Shown here piece by piece: positions 1-11,596 of a stretch of DNA of 64,000 nt (its first letter is position 1; each line of letters starts with the position of its first letter). Source of the stretch: Escallonia rubra (lineage: Eukaryota > Streptophyta > Magnoliopsida > Escalloniales > Escalloniaceae); the NCBI GenBank assembly GCA_033065855.1, contig JAVXUO010001879.1, positions 124,001 to 188,000 of the forward strand, read 5' to 3'. Position numbers and translations under genes: made by a program. The notes under the pieces are model-generated. The model was not told where the DNA came from. It saw only the letters and a program-made list of their open reading frames with translations, and did no database searches.

Positions 1-345
1 CGAACAGAATCGTTCCCCAGAAAAATTCTACCCGAGCAGAATCCCTTCCGAACACTCTGCCCGAGCAGAGTGATCTCTGCCGAACAGATTCGTGCCCGAG
101 CAGAATCCCGTCTGAACAGGACTCTGTCCGAACAGATTCATGCCCGAGCAGAATCCCGTTCGAACAGAATTCTGCCCGAACATAATCGTGTCGGAGCAGA
201 ATTCTACCCAAGCAGATTCGTGTCCGAACAGAACCATGTCCGAACCGAATCGTGCCCGAGCAGAATCCCGTCCGAACAGAATTCTGCCAGAGCAGAACCA
301 TGTCCGAACATAACCTTGTCTGAGCAGAGCACTCTTTGAATATTT
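1..345. repeat. Degenerate 15-16 bp tandem array, 3' region of a Tat-type LTR retrotransposon
   Basis: About twenty degenerate copies of a 15-16 bp unit (CCGAACAGAATCGTG alternating with CCCGAGCAGAATCCC-like units) run from the window edge to about 340. A polypurine-like stretch and an LTR follow, the same order (array, polypurine tract, LTR) as in the complete element at 41084-51426, whose arrays also use a CGAGCAGA core. I infer this is the 3' untranslated region of an element whose body lies before the window. Open frames across it are products of the repeat, not genes. Confidence 0.75.
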
Positions 346-437
346 GAAATGTCAGACAAACAGATTCAATTCTATTTTTGGCATATTTCGCTATCACCAG
401 TGGAAAAAGTGTGCTTCCACCCGTTTCATTAACGCTG

Positions 438-455
438 GTAAAAGCAGGGGGCATA
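438..455 (+). promoter_or_regulatory. Polypurine tract of the partial Tat-type element
   Basis: A short purine-rich run (GGTAAAAGCAGGGGGCATA-like) lies directly before the TG that opens the LTR at 456, where plus-strand DNA synthesis is primed in LTR retrotransposons. The complete element has a comparable G6 run in the same place. Confidence 0.6.
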
Positions 456-881
456 TGATATAACTAAAAATACCCCTCCAATCTATGGACAACACGTGGC
501 AGTTTTGACACATAACCCATACTTGCTCATTACTGATATGGCACTTACCATATCAATCACCGGGCATAATCCTAAAGAGGTTATGACTCTATCAGTTAAG
601 ATTGATATGAGATCCTCTAGGATCCTAATTAGATTCTGATTAGAGTTGGTCAAAACCCAGTCCTACTAGGACTCCTCCTTCTACCACTATAAAAAGGGGT
701 CAAGCCCCCTCAGGTAAGGACAAGCTCACACATATACACTATGTCTTATTGCTTCTTCAGAGTTCTACATTGTTAGCCATCTCTGACTTAAGCATCGGAG
801 CATTCCCCCGCCGGAACCCCACCCGGCAGTCACTCCATGTTCTCTTTTACAGGCCTATTTTCTGGTGTGGTTCCCGATCCA
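456..881 (+). mobile_element. 3' LTR of a Tat-type Ty3/gypsy element (body outside window)
   Basis: The LTR starts TGATAT, like the LTRs at 41084 and 51024, and appears to end in CA at 880-881. It has a TATA box (CTATAAAAAGG, about 686). The downstream block TGACTTAAGCATCGGAG at 784-800 is followed by a GC hairpin (CCGCCGG...CCCGGC, about 809-827). The same block and a similar hairpin occur at the matching place in the 41084 LTR, so the families are related although U3 differs. Right after 881, older retrotransposon coding sequence resumes in mid-protein, so this element inserted into the one described next. The target duplication cannot be checked because the 5' end is outside the window. 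Confidence 0.7.
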
Positions 882-2240
882 ATTTTTAGCTGCAATAGTA
901 GATATACATAAAGGACATAAGGTAGAACTATTCGTGGTACAGAAGAGAGATAAACCAGCTTATTGCTTCATGATAACAACTGTAGAGGAGGAAGAAGTAG
1001 CTGAACCTCGGGATACCGATGTTTAGAATCTTATCCGGGACGACAAGTACCCTTATGGATGTTCCACAAAAGATATAGTATCTTTAAGAAGGTGGACAAC
1101 ACAGTTCACCATGTGCGACTGGAGGTTATATAAAGACATTACAATGGAGAACATCTATTGTGTGTGACTGAGACATAGAGCAATCAAATCATGGAGGATA
1201 TACATGCAGGAGACTGTGGATTGCACATGAACTGCCAGATGTTAGCGAAGAAGATTCTCTGACAGGGATATTATTAGAGTACAATGAAGCAAGATTGTGT
1301 CAAGTATGTAAGAAGGCGGCACAAGTGTCAAGTGTATGCCAACCTGCAGCATTTCCATCCGAGAGCTATACAACATGACATCCCCGAAGCCGTTCTTGGT
1401 TCGGGGAATAGATGTGATACGGAAGATCTACCCTGAAGCCTCTAATGGACACGAGTATATGCTGATAACCATAGACTACTGCACGAAGTGGGTGGAATTC
1501 ACTTTGTATGTCGTGCTCAATGTCAGTAAGGTGACTCAGTTCATCCGGACTAATATCATTTGTCGATGCAGAGTACCCCAGGAGTTGATATCAGACAACG
1601 GACTACATTTCGAAGGAGAAGTTACGAACATAGCCGAGGAATATGGTATTATCCGACATCACTCATCACCATCCCGCCCACAGACCAATGGGGCTTTAGA
1701 AGCTGTCAATAAGAATATGAATAACATGTTGAGTAAGATGACAGATTCCTACAAGAGCTGGCTGGATAAGCTCTTACATGCCCTCTGGGGCTATAAGACA
1801 TGAATCAAGACCTTGACCGGAGCTACCCCATATTCACTAGTCTGCGGTATGCTCCCCGTAGAATCAAAATTCGATTCTCCGAGGTTATTATTGGAGAAAC
1901 AAATAGCTGAGGGATATTAGGTGAGACACATATTTGAAGAGTTGGCACTAGCAGATGAGAAGAGGCTGAAAGCGTTATACCACATTCAGGGTCACCATAA
2001 GCGAGTCGACAGGCCTTTATCAAGTGAGTGAATGAACACAGTTTGATATAAGGATATTTGGTGTTAATGGAGAACATTGGACAAATCTGGAAGCCCAAGG
2101 AAAGTTTGAACCCAACTGGTCAGGTCCCTGTATGATCAAACAAATCATCACTGGGGGTGCAGCGTTATTAGTCAATTTAGATGGAATCCAGTTGTCACAA
2201 TTAGTCAATCTAGACCGAATAGAGAAATATTATGCTTGAG
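882..2240 (+). pseudogene. Decayed pol fragment (end of RNase H region and integrase), Tat/Ogre-like
   Basis: Integrase-region remnant of a Ty3/gypsy polyprotein. Before about 1335 it is readable only by changing frame: a linker, then a degraded zinc-binding domain near 1191-1335 in which the CxxC pair has lost its first Cys. An open frame at 1336-1803 carries the catalytic core, with all three DDE acidic residues visible: Asp in GIDVI, Asp in ISDNG, Glu in QTNGALEA. A stop (TGA, 1801-1803) ends it, and the C-terminal part continues with several stops to about 2240. Sequence such as ASNGHEY and YCTKWVE is typical of Tat/Ogre integrases. The copy is clearly dead. Its upstream part was displaced by the insertion ending at 881. 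Confidence 0.85.
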
Positions 2241-2553
2241 TGAAATTTGTAATTGAACTATGAATGGCATGATCCTCCTCAAAAACATTATCCAGCACAC
2301 ACATATTGATGAAACACATAGATGAAGATACGTAGGCAGCCCGTAAAGTTATCTCGGGTGCGGTCAAATTTTAATAAATGACTTTTATTCCATTGGCTAA
2401 GATATACAACTACATTCCTGAGAAAAATAAAAATCACACAAGGACGAAAACCCTACACAGGGCGGCCTATGCAAAAGTTAGGGCCAAGAAAAAATGAAAA
2501 GAAAATCTATTTTTAGGTCATATCAGCAACCAACGAATAATCTATTAGCACAT
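2241..2553 (+). other. Post-integrase spacer with conserved Tat/Ogre motif
   Basis: No coding sequence. The motif GATACGTAGGCAGC at 2327-2340, followed by an ATCTCGGGTGCGGTCA-like stretch, is of a kind I associate with the region after integrase in Tat/Ogre elements. A similar TACGTAGGCA occurs near 9972. It separates the sense pol gene from the antisense gene that follows. Confidence 0.45.
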
Positions 2554-4300
2554 TTACTTCTTCTTCTTGGAAGCTGGAAGATCATCTTCATCTACACATA
2601 TGATTGACTTCCGCGTTTTCATATGCTCTTCTTGTTAGTCAATTTTTGAAATATCGGGATCACATCCTCTAACTCTTCTACCTTGAAAGCTAGGCGTTGG
2701 TCCGCTTTCTTAACCTCTTTACTCTTGCCACGCCTGCGATCAAACCGACCTTCATGATAAGCATCCATGTTAGCTTCCCGTTCTTGAGCATCTTTGATAG
2801 ACAGTGCCCTCTTCTGTTGTTTCTCCTTAGGCAATAAAAAAGGGTATCGCCGGGGCTTATCCATGAACAGAGACCGTATCGCATTCCCGTCCACATTGAA
2901 CTTCTTTTTGAACTTTTCGGAACCGATCCAAGACCGCCTGATCCATGTGACCCGAGCTTCTTCCTCAGCCTGAGGACGACGAAAACTCTGAACTATATTT
3001 TGAGAAGATCTAACAGAATCAGGCGCCTCGGCCCCCAACTCGGTAACAGCACGAACTTCCTCCTTAGCTCGCTCCAGAGACCTTATCTCACAGGCACTCG
3101 GAAAAATATCAGTTCAGCTCTGTCCTCAGCTTACTCTCCAAAGCCAGTGCTTTCTCTCGAATGCGGGTCCAAAGCCAATGGACATACTCCTCAGACAGCA
3201 AGGGAGTAACCAGATCCATACAGTCAACAAAGGTGTCACTCTCAACAAAACAATCAAAGTTTTTAGAAGAACCCCAACCCTGGGAAATAGTTTTGATCAT
3301 AGAAGGGCTAATGATATTCACCATAATAGCCAAGTTGCTGTAAAAATCTAAAACTTCGTGCTTGTATCCAAATTGTCTCAGAATCCGACAGGTGAAGTAA
3401 AAAGAAGAATAGTGCAATCCCAAGACACAGACACAGTAATATCCAGAAGTCTGCAAAGTGGACCCATGGACTCCCCACAAAGGACAATACCGATGTATGT
3501 CTTTGGACTCCCGCATGTAGAAAAAGCGAATCCCTTCATCTATGCCATAACAACCTTCAAAGAGCAAAAGCTGTGAACTAAAAGAATAAGGATGATTGGT
3601 TTCCTTAGCATGAGCAGATATCAGTTGCACGTGATCTAAGAGCCACATATACAAAAGCAAGGGGCTACCTTTAAATACAAGGCTTGGGTTCTCATGCACG
3701 TCAGTAATGCCATGAAGGGTCTCAACCACCATGATCGGAATCAGGGTTTTTCCTTCATTTGACTCCTGGATTAATATCTCGGTCAGCCTCACATCAGTAA
3801 TATCGGGGGAGTAAAAATGAGATATTTGGCCACCAGACACAGTGCTAGAGCAGCTACCTGACCACGTGCATTTCGCTGACCACGATTATCCGATCTAGCA
3901 GAAAAATAGTCTATTATGGGAGAAGGAAAAATACATTTACGTCGGAGAAAAGACCTAGCACGCTCATCCCTAACCTTCAGAAAACTCATTAGAGCCTTAA
4001 TATAACCATCTTGGATGACTGAAACAACAATGGGTATGTTAACATGAATGTCTACTGGGGCAGAGAATTCTTGACGAGTTGGGCAAAGTTCATCCAGGCA
4101 GAAATGCAAGACATTATCCTCAGAATCCCATAATTTGCATGTCGCCCTGAGAATGTCTTCATGGACAACCACATTCCGCAAGCTCATGACGCTTTTAAAT
4201 TGAAACACCCATCGAGATGAATGAGCTCAATCTTGTTAAAAGAATTAGCGAAGGCACAAAATTGGAGCTCGAAGATCGTTGGATCGTCTTTGAAAGCCAT
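2554..4300 (-). pseudogene. Antisense extra ORF, DUF7745-like protein, decayed
   Basis: Read on the minus strand, translation begins at an ATG at 4300 (MAFKDDPTIFELQF...), hits a TGA near 4192, and continues after a shift as an open block at 4208-3789. It goes on in another frame at 3840-3109, then a third block at 3038-2619, and probably ends in a lysine-rich tail (PASKKKK, stop at 2554-2556). Motifs such as VHEDIL, LDELCPT and SARSDNRGQ match my memory of plant DUF7745 proteins, whose function is unknown and which are common in retrotransposon-rich DNA. It lies directly downstream of, and antisense to, the integrase, where Tat-lineage elements carry extra ORFs. At least two frameshifts and a stop make it a pseudogene. 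The family name is from memory, not a search. Confidence 0.6.
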
Positions 4301-4356
4301 TGGGAGCTCTTTGAAGAGAATGAGAGTTGAATGTCATTCTGAAGGGATGAGTCCTG

Positions 4357-4368
4357 AATATATATAAT
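4357..4368 (-). promoter_or_regulatory. TATA box of the antisense DUF7745-like gene
   Basis: On the minus strand a TATATATATT block lies about 60 bp upstream of the ATG at 4300, a usual plant TATA-to-start distance with a short leader. The antisense ORF of the complete Tat element (47283-49241) also has a TATA box upstream, which supports expression from an antisense promoter. Confidence 0.45.
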
Positions 4369-4420
4369 GAGAGAGTTCTAAGTTATATAGACTTAGGAGT
4401 CAAAAAAATTAAAAATTAGA

Positions 4421-4977
4421 AATTGTTATCAGAAAAAACCGAACGATTTTCGATATATCTACCGGCTTCGTACTTGATTTGAATATTTGACAGTTCATCT
4501 CTCTAATCGACTGTCCGATTTAACCTTTAAATTCATATTTTCTTCTGATCAGCCGACCAATTTTATCAGAAAATTTGATTTTGATTCTGATCAACCATCC
4601 GGTTTTATCATAAAATCTAAGTTGGATTTTGACCAACTAGCTGATTTTTCTCGAAAAATTGGTTTAGCCATTGACTAACTGGACGGTTAGTCAAGTGTTG
4701 ATAAAAATTGGCAGGTTTGCCTATTTTTAGGCCAAACTCTGTACCTATAAAAAAAACTCAACCATATCCAAAAAAAATTAATCCAACTTTATCTCATCCT
4801 TATTTTGTTTCTGAGTAAGTGTGAGCATGCGTTTAGATTACACATTAACATATGATTAACTAAATAAAACCTTAAGTTTAAACACAAAAAATAAGAGTGC
4901 ATTGCATCAAGTGATTGAAATCAGTTCTTAAAGGGACTCTGAGGTTTACTTTAGGATCTAATCTAGGCTAAGCATCT
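4421..4977. other. AT-rich spacer with a short degenerate repeat
   Basis: No gene seen. At about 4535-4670 three degenerate copies of a roughly 45-bp unit occur (CTGATCAGCCGACC-, CTGATCAACCATCCGG- and TTGACCAACTAGCTG-like). Similar phrasing (ACTAACTGGCCAG, TAATCAGCTAG) reappears at 8040-8170, so both may belong to the same old element. Confidence 0.35.
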
Positions 4978-7345
4978 TTACAGCTTCCTTCGGGTCGTCC
5001 ACGGGCCAGGCTCCTCCTCATTGTTGGTTTCCTCAGCTTCTTCACTTGCCTCCTCAACCTCCTCAGCTTCATCAGCCTCATCTTCTTCTTCATTACCCTC
5101 TTCTTCATATTCTTCCTCCTCGTCCTTTGGTTCAGGAGACGACTCCATTACCACGGTCTCATTAAAATGGGCTTCTTGTAAATCTTCTTGAAGACCGCAA
5201 CATTCCCAGTAGACTTACGTCTCCACTTCGATGGAGGGATTGGGGTTTTTCTCTGGCTTTAGGTGGCAATTTCTTTACCCTTGGATTGTGCCAGCTCTGC
5301 TTTGCTCACTTTCTTCGTGAAAGTCTGGCTCACTGCCCTTGTCTTTACCCGAGTTCCCTTTCGAAGCACTGTGGTCACTCCTATAAGAGTATCAATAACA
5401 ACAATAGTAGGGGTTACGGGCTCCATGGAGCTCTATTGTCCACTCGACCCACCTCCCAAAGGTGGCACCAAGATGGTAGGAGTCGGTACCTCCGGTGTCT
5501 TGGCTGACGATCCGTACACCTGTAGTAAGTCACGGTATGTAGACACTATGTCCTTAAGACTAAGGATCATCCTATAGGCATCTCTTAACACTGAGCACGA
5601 TGTTAAGCTCAAGTAAGGTTTATAATTTACCGTTTAGACTTTAGCTAGCTCCTTGAGCCCAAAACCCTTGGAGTCTTTCTTTCGCTGGGGAATTGGCTCC
5701 TGCTCCTCAGTCTTGCTTTTCAAAAAGACTGACACTATTCAAGAAGAGAACGGGATATCTTCAGCCGACTCTGCCTCTTTTTCACTATTCTCATTTCAGT
5801 CTTGGGCCACCCCATCCTTCTGTACCTTCTTCAGCTACTCTGAAGTTAGTAGAGGGGCCAAGTCCTCCCTTACAAAAGCCTCGTAGGTATGAGGGTCGTT
5901 CTACCACCTTATGGAGGATACGGCGATTCCTCTAACCAGGCTCTGTCCCAACCCCCTGTCTAGGTTCCTCGTCTGGTACATATTTAGGGGAAAGGCATCT
6001 GGTACGTGAACTTTGACATCCATGTGACGCTAGAAGAGCACCTGCGGGGAACTACTCATGCGAGGGTCCCACTAATAGCATCTGGCATCGAGTGCGGGCC
6101 AGCTCCTAAATATAGGACTCAGTCATCCCCTTCTTGGACAGAGACACATGTAACAAAATAGGCAAACAGTAAGAATTCATAACCACGCATTGAGAAAAAT
6201 TCAAAATCCATTAAATTACTTATTGGATGTTGTGTCAACCCATTAAAACTATCCCGGTATGCCCCCTTAGAGGCACCAACCCGCTCGTCCCTAAAATTCC
6301 ACCACTACATGGTCGGCTTAGTCTTAGTAGTGTGCCCCTGACCCAATCGAGAAGCACGTGAACCTAGGACCTCGAAGGCCCAAACCTGTGAGAATAAATT
6401 TCATGTGAGGGAAAATGTCTAAACATGCATGAGAATAATTAGAAAATAACTCAAGAAACATATGCATACCTCTCATATGTCATAGTATCCTATGAAGCTC
6501 AAAGACTGGCCCCGAGACACCACGTTCATAGAGTAGAACAAATAAGTTATAGCAGGAGTACCCTAGTTGTACTCCTCAATCTCCCATATGTTCTTCAAGG
6601 CCTATAGGCACCACAGCTGCACGGAGTCATCCCCATTGTTGAAGAGGGTCTCCAACAAAAATAGAGTGCAGAAATCCTCAGACAAACTTGATTAATCATT
6701 GGATCCTCTGCCCCCTCCAAATCCATACCCATGTAGTATGCACAAAGGGTACCAAAAAAGATGGAACCGCCTTTTTTAAGTGATGGTTCATAGCCAAGCA
6801 ATCGGACCATGAGGTCTCGATCTTTGTCGAGATCATAGGCTCAAAGTACAGGTCTCTCGCGAGTGCGAATACCGATGATAGTCACAAAGTGAACGAGATA
6901 AGTGTTGTTTCCTCGAACGACATGTGAAAAGTGTTTGAGGAATCCCACCAACGCTCGGCTAAACATATAAGGTGTTTCTTGCTACGGGTCACATTGTTCA
7001 ACCCGTCAAGAATAAGGTCAAAATCGGTAATTGTTACCTTATTTTTTATCGGTTCGGAGATCTTGGCCCACCATTCCCTAACTAGATTGGGGGAGCCTCT
7101 ACATCATAATCGTAAGGAAGGGCTGCAAAATCAAGAAAAAAGGAAAAAATCTCAGGGAACCATCCGATTCGTGCATGAAGCGCGTGAAAACGACCATATG
7201 TGGGTCCTACTTTGCATGACATGGGGGGGGGGGGGGGGGGTGTGTATGTGTGTGTGAATAAGGTGAAATAGTGTTTAACTGATGAATTCCTTCATCTGGA
7301 GTTAACAGAGAATGATCATTCGGCTGATTCATTGGCCGGAATCGA
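4978..7345 (-). pseudogene. Antisense plant-mobile-domain (aminotransferase-like) protein, decayed
   Basis: On the minus strand this resembles plant mobile domain (PMD) proteins. The clearest piece is AERWWDSSNTFHMSFEE (about 6910-6960), the usual W(R/W)xxTxTFHxxxGE block. An open block at 6810-6595 follows (contains FFGTLCAYYMGMDLEGAEDP), then a basic region, and an acidic Glu-rich C-terminus at about 4985-5140 ending in PWTTRRKL with stop at 4978-4980. Several stops and frameshifts interrupt it, so it is not functional. A possible start lies near 7330, downstream of a (TA)n block at 7446-7465. PMD genes are often carried by plant transposons. Antisense orientation after a Tat/Ogre integrase fits a second extra ORF, but it could also come from a separate transposon. 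Confidence 0.55.
7223..7260. repeat. Poly-G tract with adjoining (TG)n
   Basis: Eighteen consecutive G bases at 7223-7240 followed by a TG-rich run. The exact length is unreliable in any assembly. It lies inside the decayed PMD gene. Confidence 0.9.
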
Positions 7346-7445
7346 GAAATTTTCCCAATTTGCATCCCTCAATCACGGTCTCTCTTCGTTCAAATAAACT
7401 CCACCATCTTAAGCAAATTAAGAGAGATTGGAGGGGATTGATAGA

Positions 7446-7465
7446 ATATATATATATATATATAT
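7446..7465. repeat. (TA)n microsatellite
   Basis: A simple AT dinucleotide run. On the minus strand it is upstream of the PMD pseudogene start and could once have served as its TATA region. Confidence 0.8.
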
Positions 7466-7635
7466 GCTAGATGTGTAATTGGGTTAGGATTACACAATTG
7501 AGAGTCCTCAGAAGAAAGAAATTTAAGAGAGATTGAGGTTGGATTGAGTTTAAAGTGTTGAAGAAAACCCTAAAATCACGCACAAAAACTGGATGGTTGA
7601 CACTCATTTTTTTTCCAGTTTTGGAAATTGAAAAA

Positions 7636-7965
7636 AAAAAGCGCGTTTGGTAACCATTTTTTTTTCTTCAGTTTAAAAAACCAGTTTTAAAACTGAAGAA
7701 GAAAAAAAACTCCAAAAATGAGTTTTTTTTTTCACTTTTGGTTTTTTTTTTAGACCACCTCAAGCGACCACTGCCGGCGACTGTCGGCGGCGGCTTGCCG
7801 GCAGTCACCGGAGGTTGCCTCCGGCGACTGCCAGCCGCCACCGCCGACAGCTACCGTCGGCCACCGCTACGCCCTACCACTACCATCACAAACCACCACA
7901 AAATAAAAACTGGGTTATCAAACACAAAAAAAAAAAAAAAAGGGTTATCAAACACCCACTTGTTT
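7636..7965. mobile_element. Possible MITE with GC-rich hairpin core
   Basis: GCGTTTGGTAACC at about 7640 and GGGTTATCAAACAC copies at 7911 and 7941 form an imperfect inverted pair. Between them is a GC-rich segment (7760-7870) made of self-complementary CCGGCGACTG/CAGTCACCGG blocks. Poly-A/T runs border it. This looks like a small non-autonomous DNA transposon, but I could not define clean ends or a target duplication. Confidence 0.35.
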
Positions 7966-8699
7966 TTGTAAAAAAAAAAATTTAACTGCTCTTTAATTTA
8001 ATTTTTTTTGGAAACTGAAGACCAAAAAAAAAGTTTTGTCAAACGAAGCCTAATCAGCTAGTTTTTAATTCAAAATTTCAAAAAGTTCAGAAAACCTACT
8101 AATTAACCGACCCGTTTTCAACTCAAAATTTTGAATTTTCAAAATTTTCTATCCTGTGACTAACTGGCCAGTTTTTGAACCAAAAGAATTAATAATAAAA
8201 TACATTTTTGCATCCTTGTGAAATACATGCTTATATGTCTGTATGCTTGCATGCTTTGTGTGCTTGCATAGCCAATCCATTACTTGAATTTGTGCATTTT
8301 GCATGCCTATGCATTTTGCATGACACTTAATTCATTCTGCCTAGCGCGTTTATCCAAGATTTGTGTGCTTGTATGCTTGCCTTTGTATGTGCATTATGTC
8401 ATTCCCGAATTGTTTTGTGATCCAAGTCTTCGAATCTGTTGCCCAGTTCAATGATTTGTATGCGGTGTAAAGCCAGTACAAGATCCCATCCATGTTGCAA
8501 GAAGTAACAATATCTTAATATTAAGTAAATTGATATTTTTGGCACTCAACAACTAATTGTCTTTGTGGCATTGTTGGTTCTTGCTTTGAGTGAAAATTTT
8601 GAAATTCTCTTTTTCTAAGCAACCAACCACTTCGACGCGTTGTTGGCTCCGACTCTTAAATAAGAGTTTGCTTTTAACTAAGTGACCAACTGCTATGAC

Positions 8700-9295
8700 G
8701 CGTTGTTGGCTCCAGCTCATAGTCAAACCTCCACTTTGTCCGTCGAACCTTTCAAATCAATTTTGGGGTTCCTGCAACGGCCGAAGTTATTTCCATCTTA
8801 TCTATCGACCCTTTCAACTCGTTTTAAAAGCTCCGACAACAGGCAAGATTCTGTTTATATCTAAATGGTCCTTTCAACTTGTCTTAGGGGCTCAGGCATC
8901 TAGATATATGACTCCACTTTGTCTGTCAACCCTTTCCAAAAGATTTTAGGGCTCTTGCAATTGTCAAAGTTATTTTGATCTTGTCTGTAGACCCTTTCAA
9001 CTCGTCTTGGGGGCTCTGGCAACATGCAAGATTATTTTTGGTATGTCTAGACGACCATTTCAACTTTTCTTGGGGAATTTGGCATCTAGATATACGACAT
9101 TGTCCGTCGAACTTTTCAAATTGATTTGGGGGCTCCGGCAACGGACATGATTATTTGTTTCTTTTACATGTCTAGATGACGCTTTTCAACTCATCTTGGG
9201 AGCTCCAATATCTAGATATGGGTTTTGTTTGGCGTCCCTTTTAACTTGTCTTGGGGGCTCCGACAACAGACAAAATTAGTTTTTAATTGTGGGAT
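8700..9295. repeat. ~60-bp degenerate tandem array
   Basis: About nine diverged copies of a ~60-bp unit, each with CCTTTCAACTCGTCTTGGGG and a following GCTCCGGCAAC-like stretch. Copies of CTTTCAA start at about 8749, 8811, 8871, 8932, 8994 and onward. The array lies within presumed non-coding sequence of the old Tat/Ogre-like element. No reading frame is credible. Confidence 0.8.
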
Positions 9296-9789
9296 GAACT
9301 GACTGGTTTTCGACTAACCGACTTGTGACTTTTATCAATTTGTGATTTTATCCAATATTCTGACTTGTCTCTAGTCTTGCATATTGGCATATCCAATCTT
9401 ATCAGATTTTGCAATTCATAGCTTAATAAGTAAGGCCCTTGGCCTTCATTTTTAAAGGTCTTTGTTCAAAAAAACTTATTTTCTTTAGAGCTTGTATACC
9501 ATTTTCATGTGAAGTGATACACTATCTCTCTCGAGAATTTTAACCATCCATACTCATTCTAAAAGTCTGTTTAGTCTTTGCATTGTGGATCCCTCAGAGA
9601 ACGTCCCCGAGTCTTCCAAGACAAGCGACTTCAAGAGGTAATTTTATTTGCTTTCTAGTTTAGAAAATCATATAGAATTGTCTCATATTCCCGTCGTCGT
9701 ATTTCTATTAAAAATCAAAAAGAGTCTTTTACATCTCTCAGTATAAGTCTAGGATTGGAAGGTAGATTACTTCCCGTAGGATCAGAGTC

Positions 9790-10290
9790 GAACCGTGATA
9801 TCCCACATCGGATGTGGAAAAATTTGTAATTGACCTTATAAGACCTCGCCTATGAACTCATAAGTACCTCATTAGCCACCCTTTTTGAGGGAGGCATCGC
9901 CATGTAGTGAGGCCGTGGACTGGTCGTTACACGAACTACGGCGGTTTTGATTCTGGTTAGTTCGATCGAATACGTAGGCAATTCAACCTCGAGTTCAAGC
10001 TAAAAATAGAAAAACAAACTTAGGGTTATGTTCATTGCATATTACATGTTTTTAAGGCAAAAAATCAATAAAAATGAAGTAGAGACCGAAAGGTGTGGCG
10101 GGTGCCTGACACCTTCACGCTGCAAAACTTAGTCCTCGAACCCATCTCCCGATTTTCGATAGATTAGTTGTTCTTTTGACATTTTCAAGTCATTGTTTAT
10201 TTTTCCCCTCTTTTTCCCTATTAATTAAGATGGTGACTCCTAAAATCCTCTTTAGCGGGGGATTTTTTTAGACGGTTCGCTACATTTATG
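9790..10290 (+). other. LTR/leader-like sequence of an Ogre/Tat-type element
   Basis: Non-coding. It includes TACGTAGGCA near 9972, GGTGCCTGACACC near 10108 and GCGGGGGATTTTTTTAGACGG near 10255, a style I recognise from long LTR or 5' leader regions of Ogre/Tat elements. Exact LTR borders are not visible. Assignment rests on recollection and on the decayed Tat pol and antisense genes upstream. Confidence 0.35.
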
Positions 10291-11596
10291 ATAGTCCATG
10301 GTACATGAAGACATTGAATTGAACTCAAATGATAATTATACATTGAAAAGTATGACTTGACAAATCAAGCTAAGATTAAAAAAAACAACAATAATGAATA
10401 TAGTCACTGAAAGGTACAAATCTATCATATAAATTTGCAATAAAAAAATTGAAGGAGTAAAATTCAATTGAATAAAACTTGTAAAAGATCAAAGGAGAAC
10501 AACATATGGAACCGAGGCAATAAAAATTAACCTTTGTATTTAAAGGTAGCTTTTAGGGACTCATCTATTATTGTCCCAACTTTCTTATGCTCGTTCCCAT
10601 CCTTTCGCTTATACGATGCCTTCATGTTCTCCATTTGACACGACGCCACATATTTTGGCCCATCGTGTAGAGCTAACCCACTTCCCTCTGCAAATCTCTC
10701 TCCTTTATTTAGGAAAATTTCAAACAACTATGTTTTCTTTTGATGTGATGGTATATGTTCCCTAGTTATTTTTATTGAACGATATCCAGAGGACAAACAA
10801 GGATTTCTAACCCATTAAACTAGATGTGAAATGACGCCATGATTTTTTATGGATACATTGTACATGTTTAGTGGCGGTAAATGGGGGCATAAAAGATTTG
10901 GGGAATCTGATTTTAGGCAGTTTTAAGAAAGCTCTTTATGTGAATTTAGAAAAGAAAAAAAGTATGAATATGTAAAAACACAGTGTGAGAGATCACCCGT
11001 AAAAGGACATTAAAATTTTTTGAATATTCGTTCGCATTTGCATATTTTTGGATTGAGTATTATGAAACATATATTCGACCCTTTAAAATCTGTATTCGTT
11101 GAAAAATATCTGCCTCTAAGCTAATACAGTATGATAAAGCTTATATCTGATTTTTTTATGTTAGTCTCATTACAAACTCAAATTTGTAACTGATGTACAC
11201 AAGTGATGAGAATCTAATTTGTATTTATAGACAAAATATAATTTAACAATTTATATAGTATAAGGTTTATAAGTATGATATGTCCTATTTCTTAATCCTA
11301 AAATATGTACTTGATTGAATGGATCTAATCATGCGCGCACGAAACCCAAACTGACTCATTCATATAGAAAAAAAATCCACTAGAACCTAAGCTTTCATAC
11401 AAAAAGACATAACATAGACACAATGAAGCATTTACTATTTGGAGGATCGTGCTCATTTGTTTATGGTCAAAAGGAACTCTAATGTTTTGAAATGGCCAAT
11501 TAGATATTCAATAAGGATACACATTTTTAGCATCCGGAGCATATTTGGATACGGTGACCAAGAAGTGGATAAGGATTTTGTTATACTAAATGTTAG
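10291..11596. other. AT-rich stretch without recognisable features
   Basis: No credible gene, repeat or element end seen on either strand. Small ORFs here lack family signatures. Confidence 0.6.
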
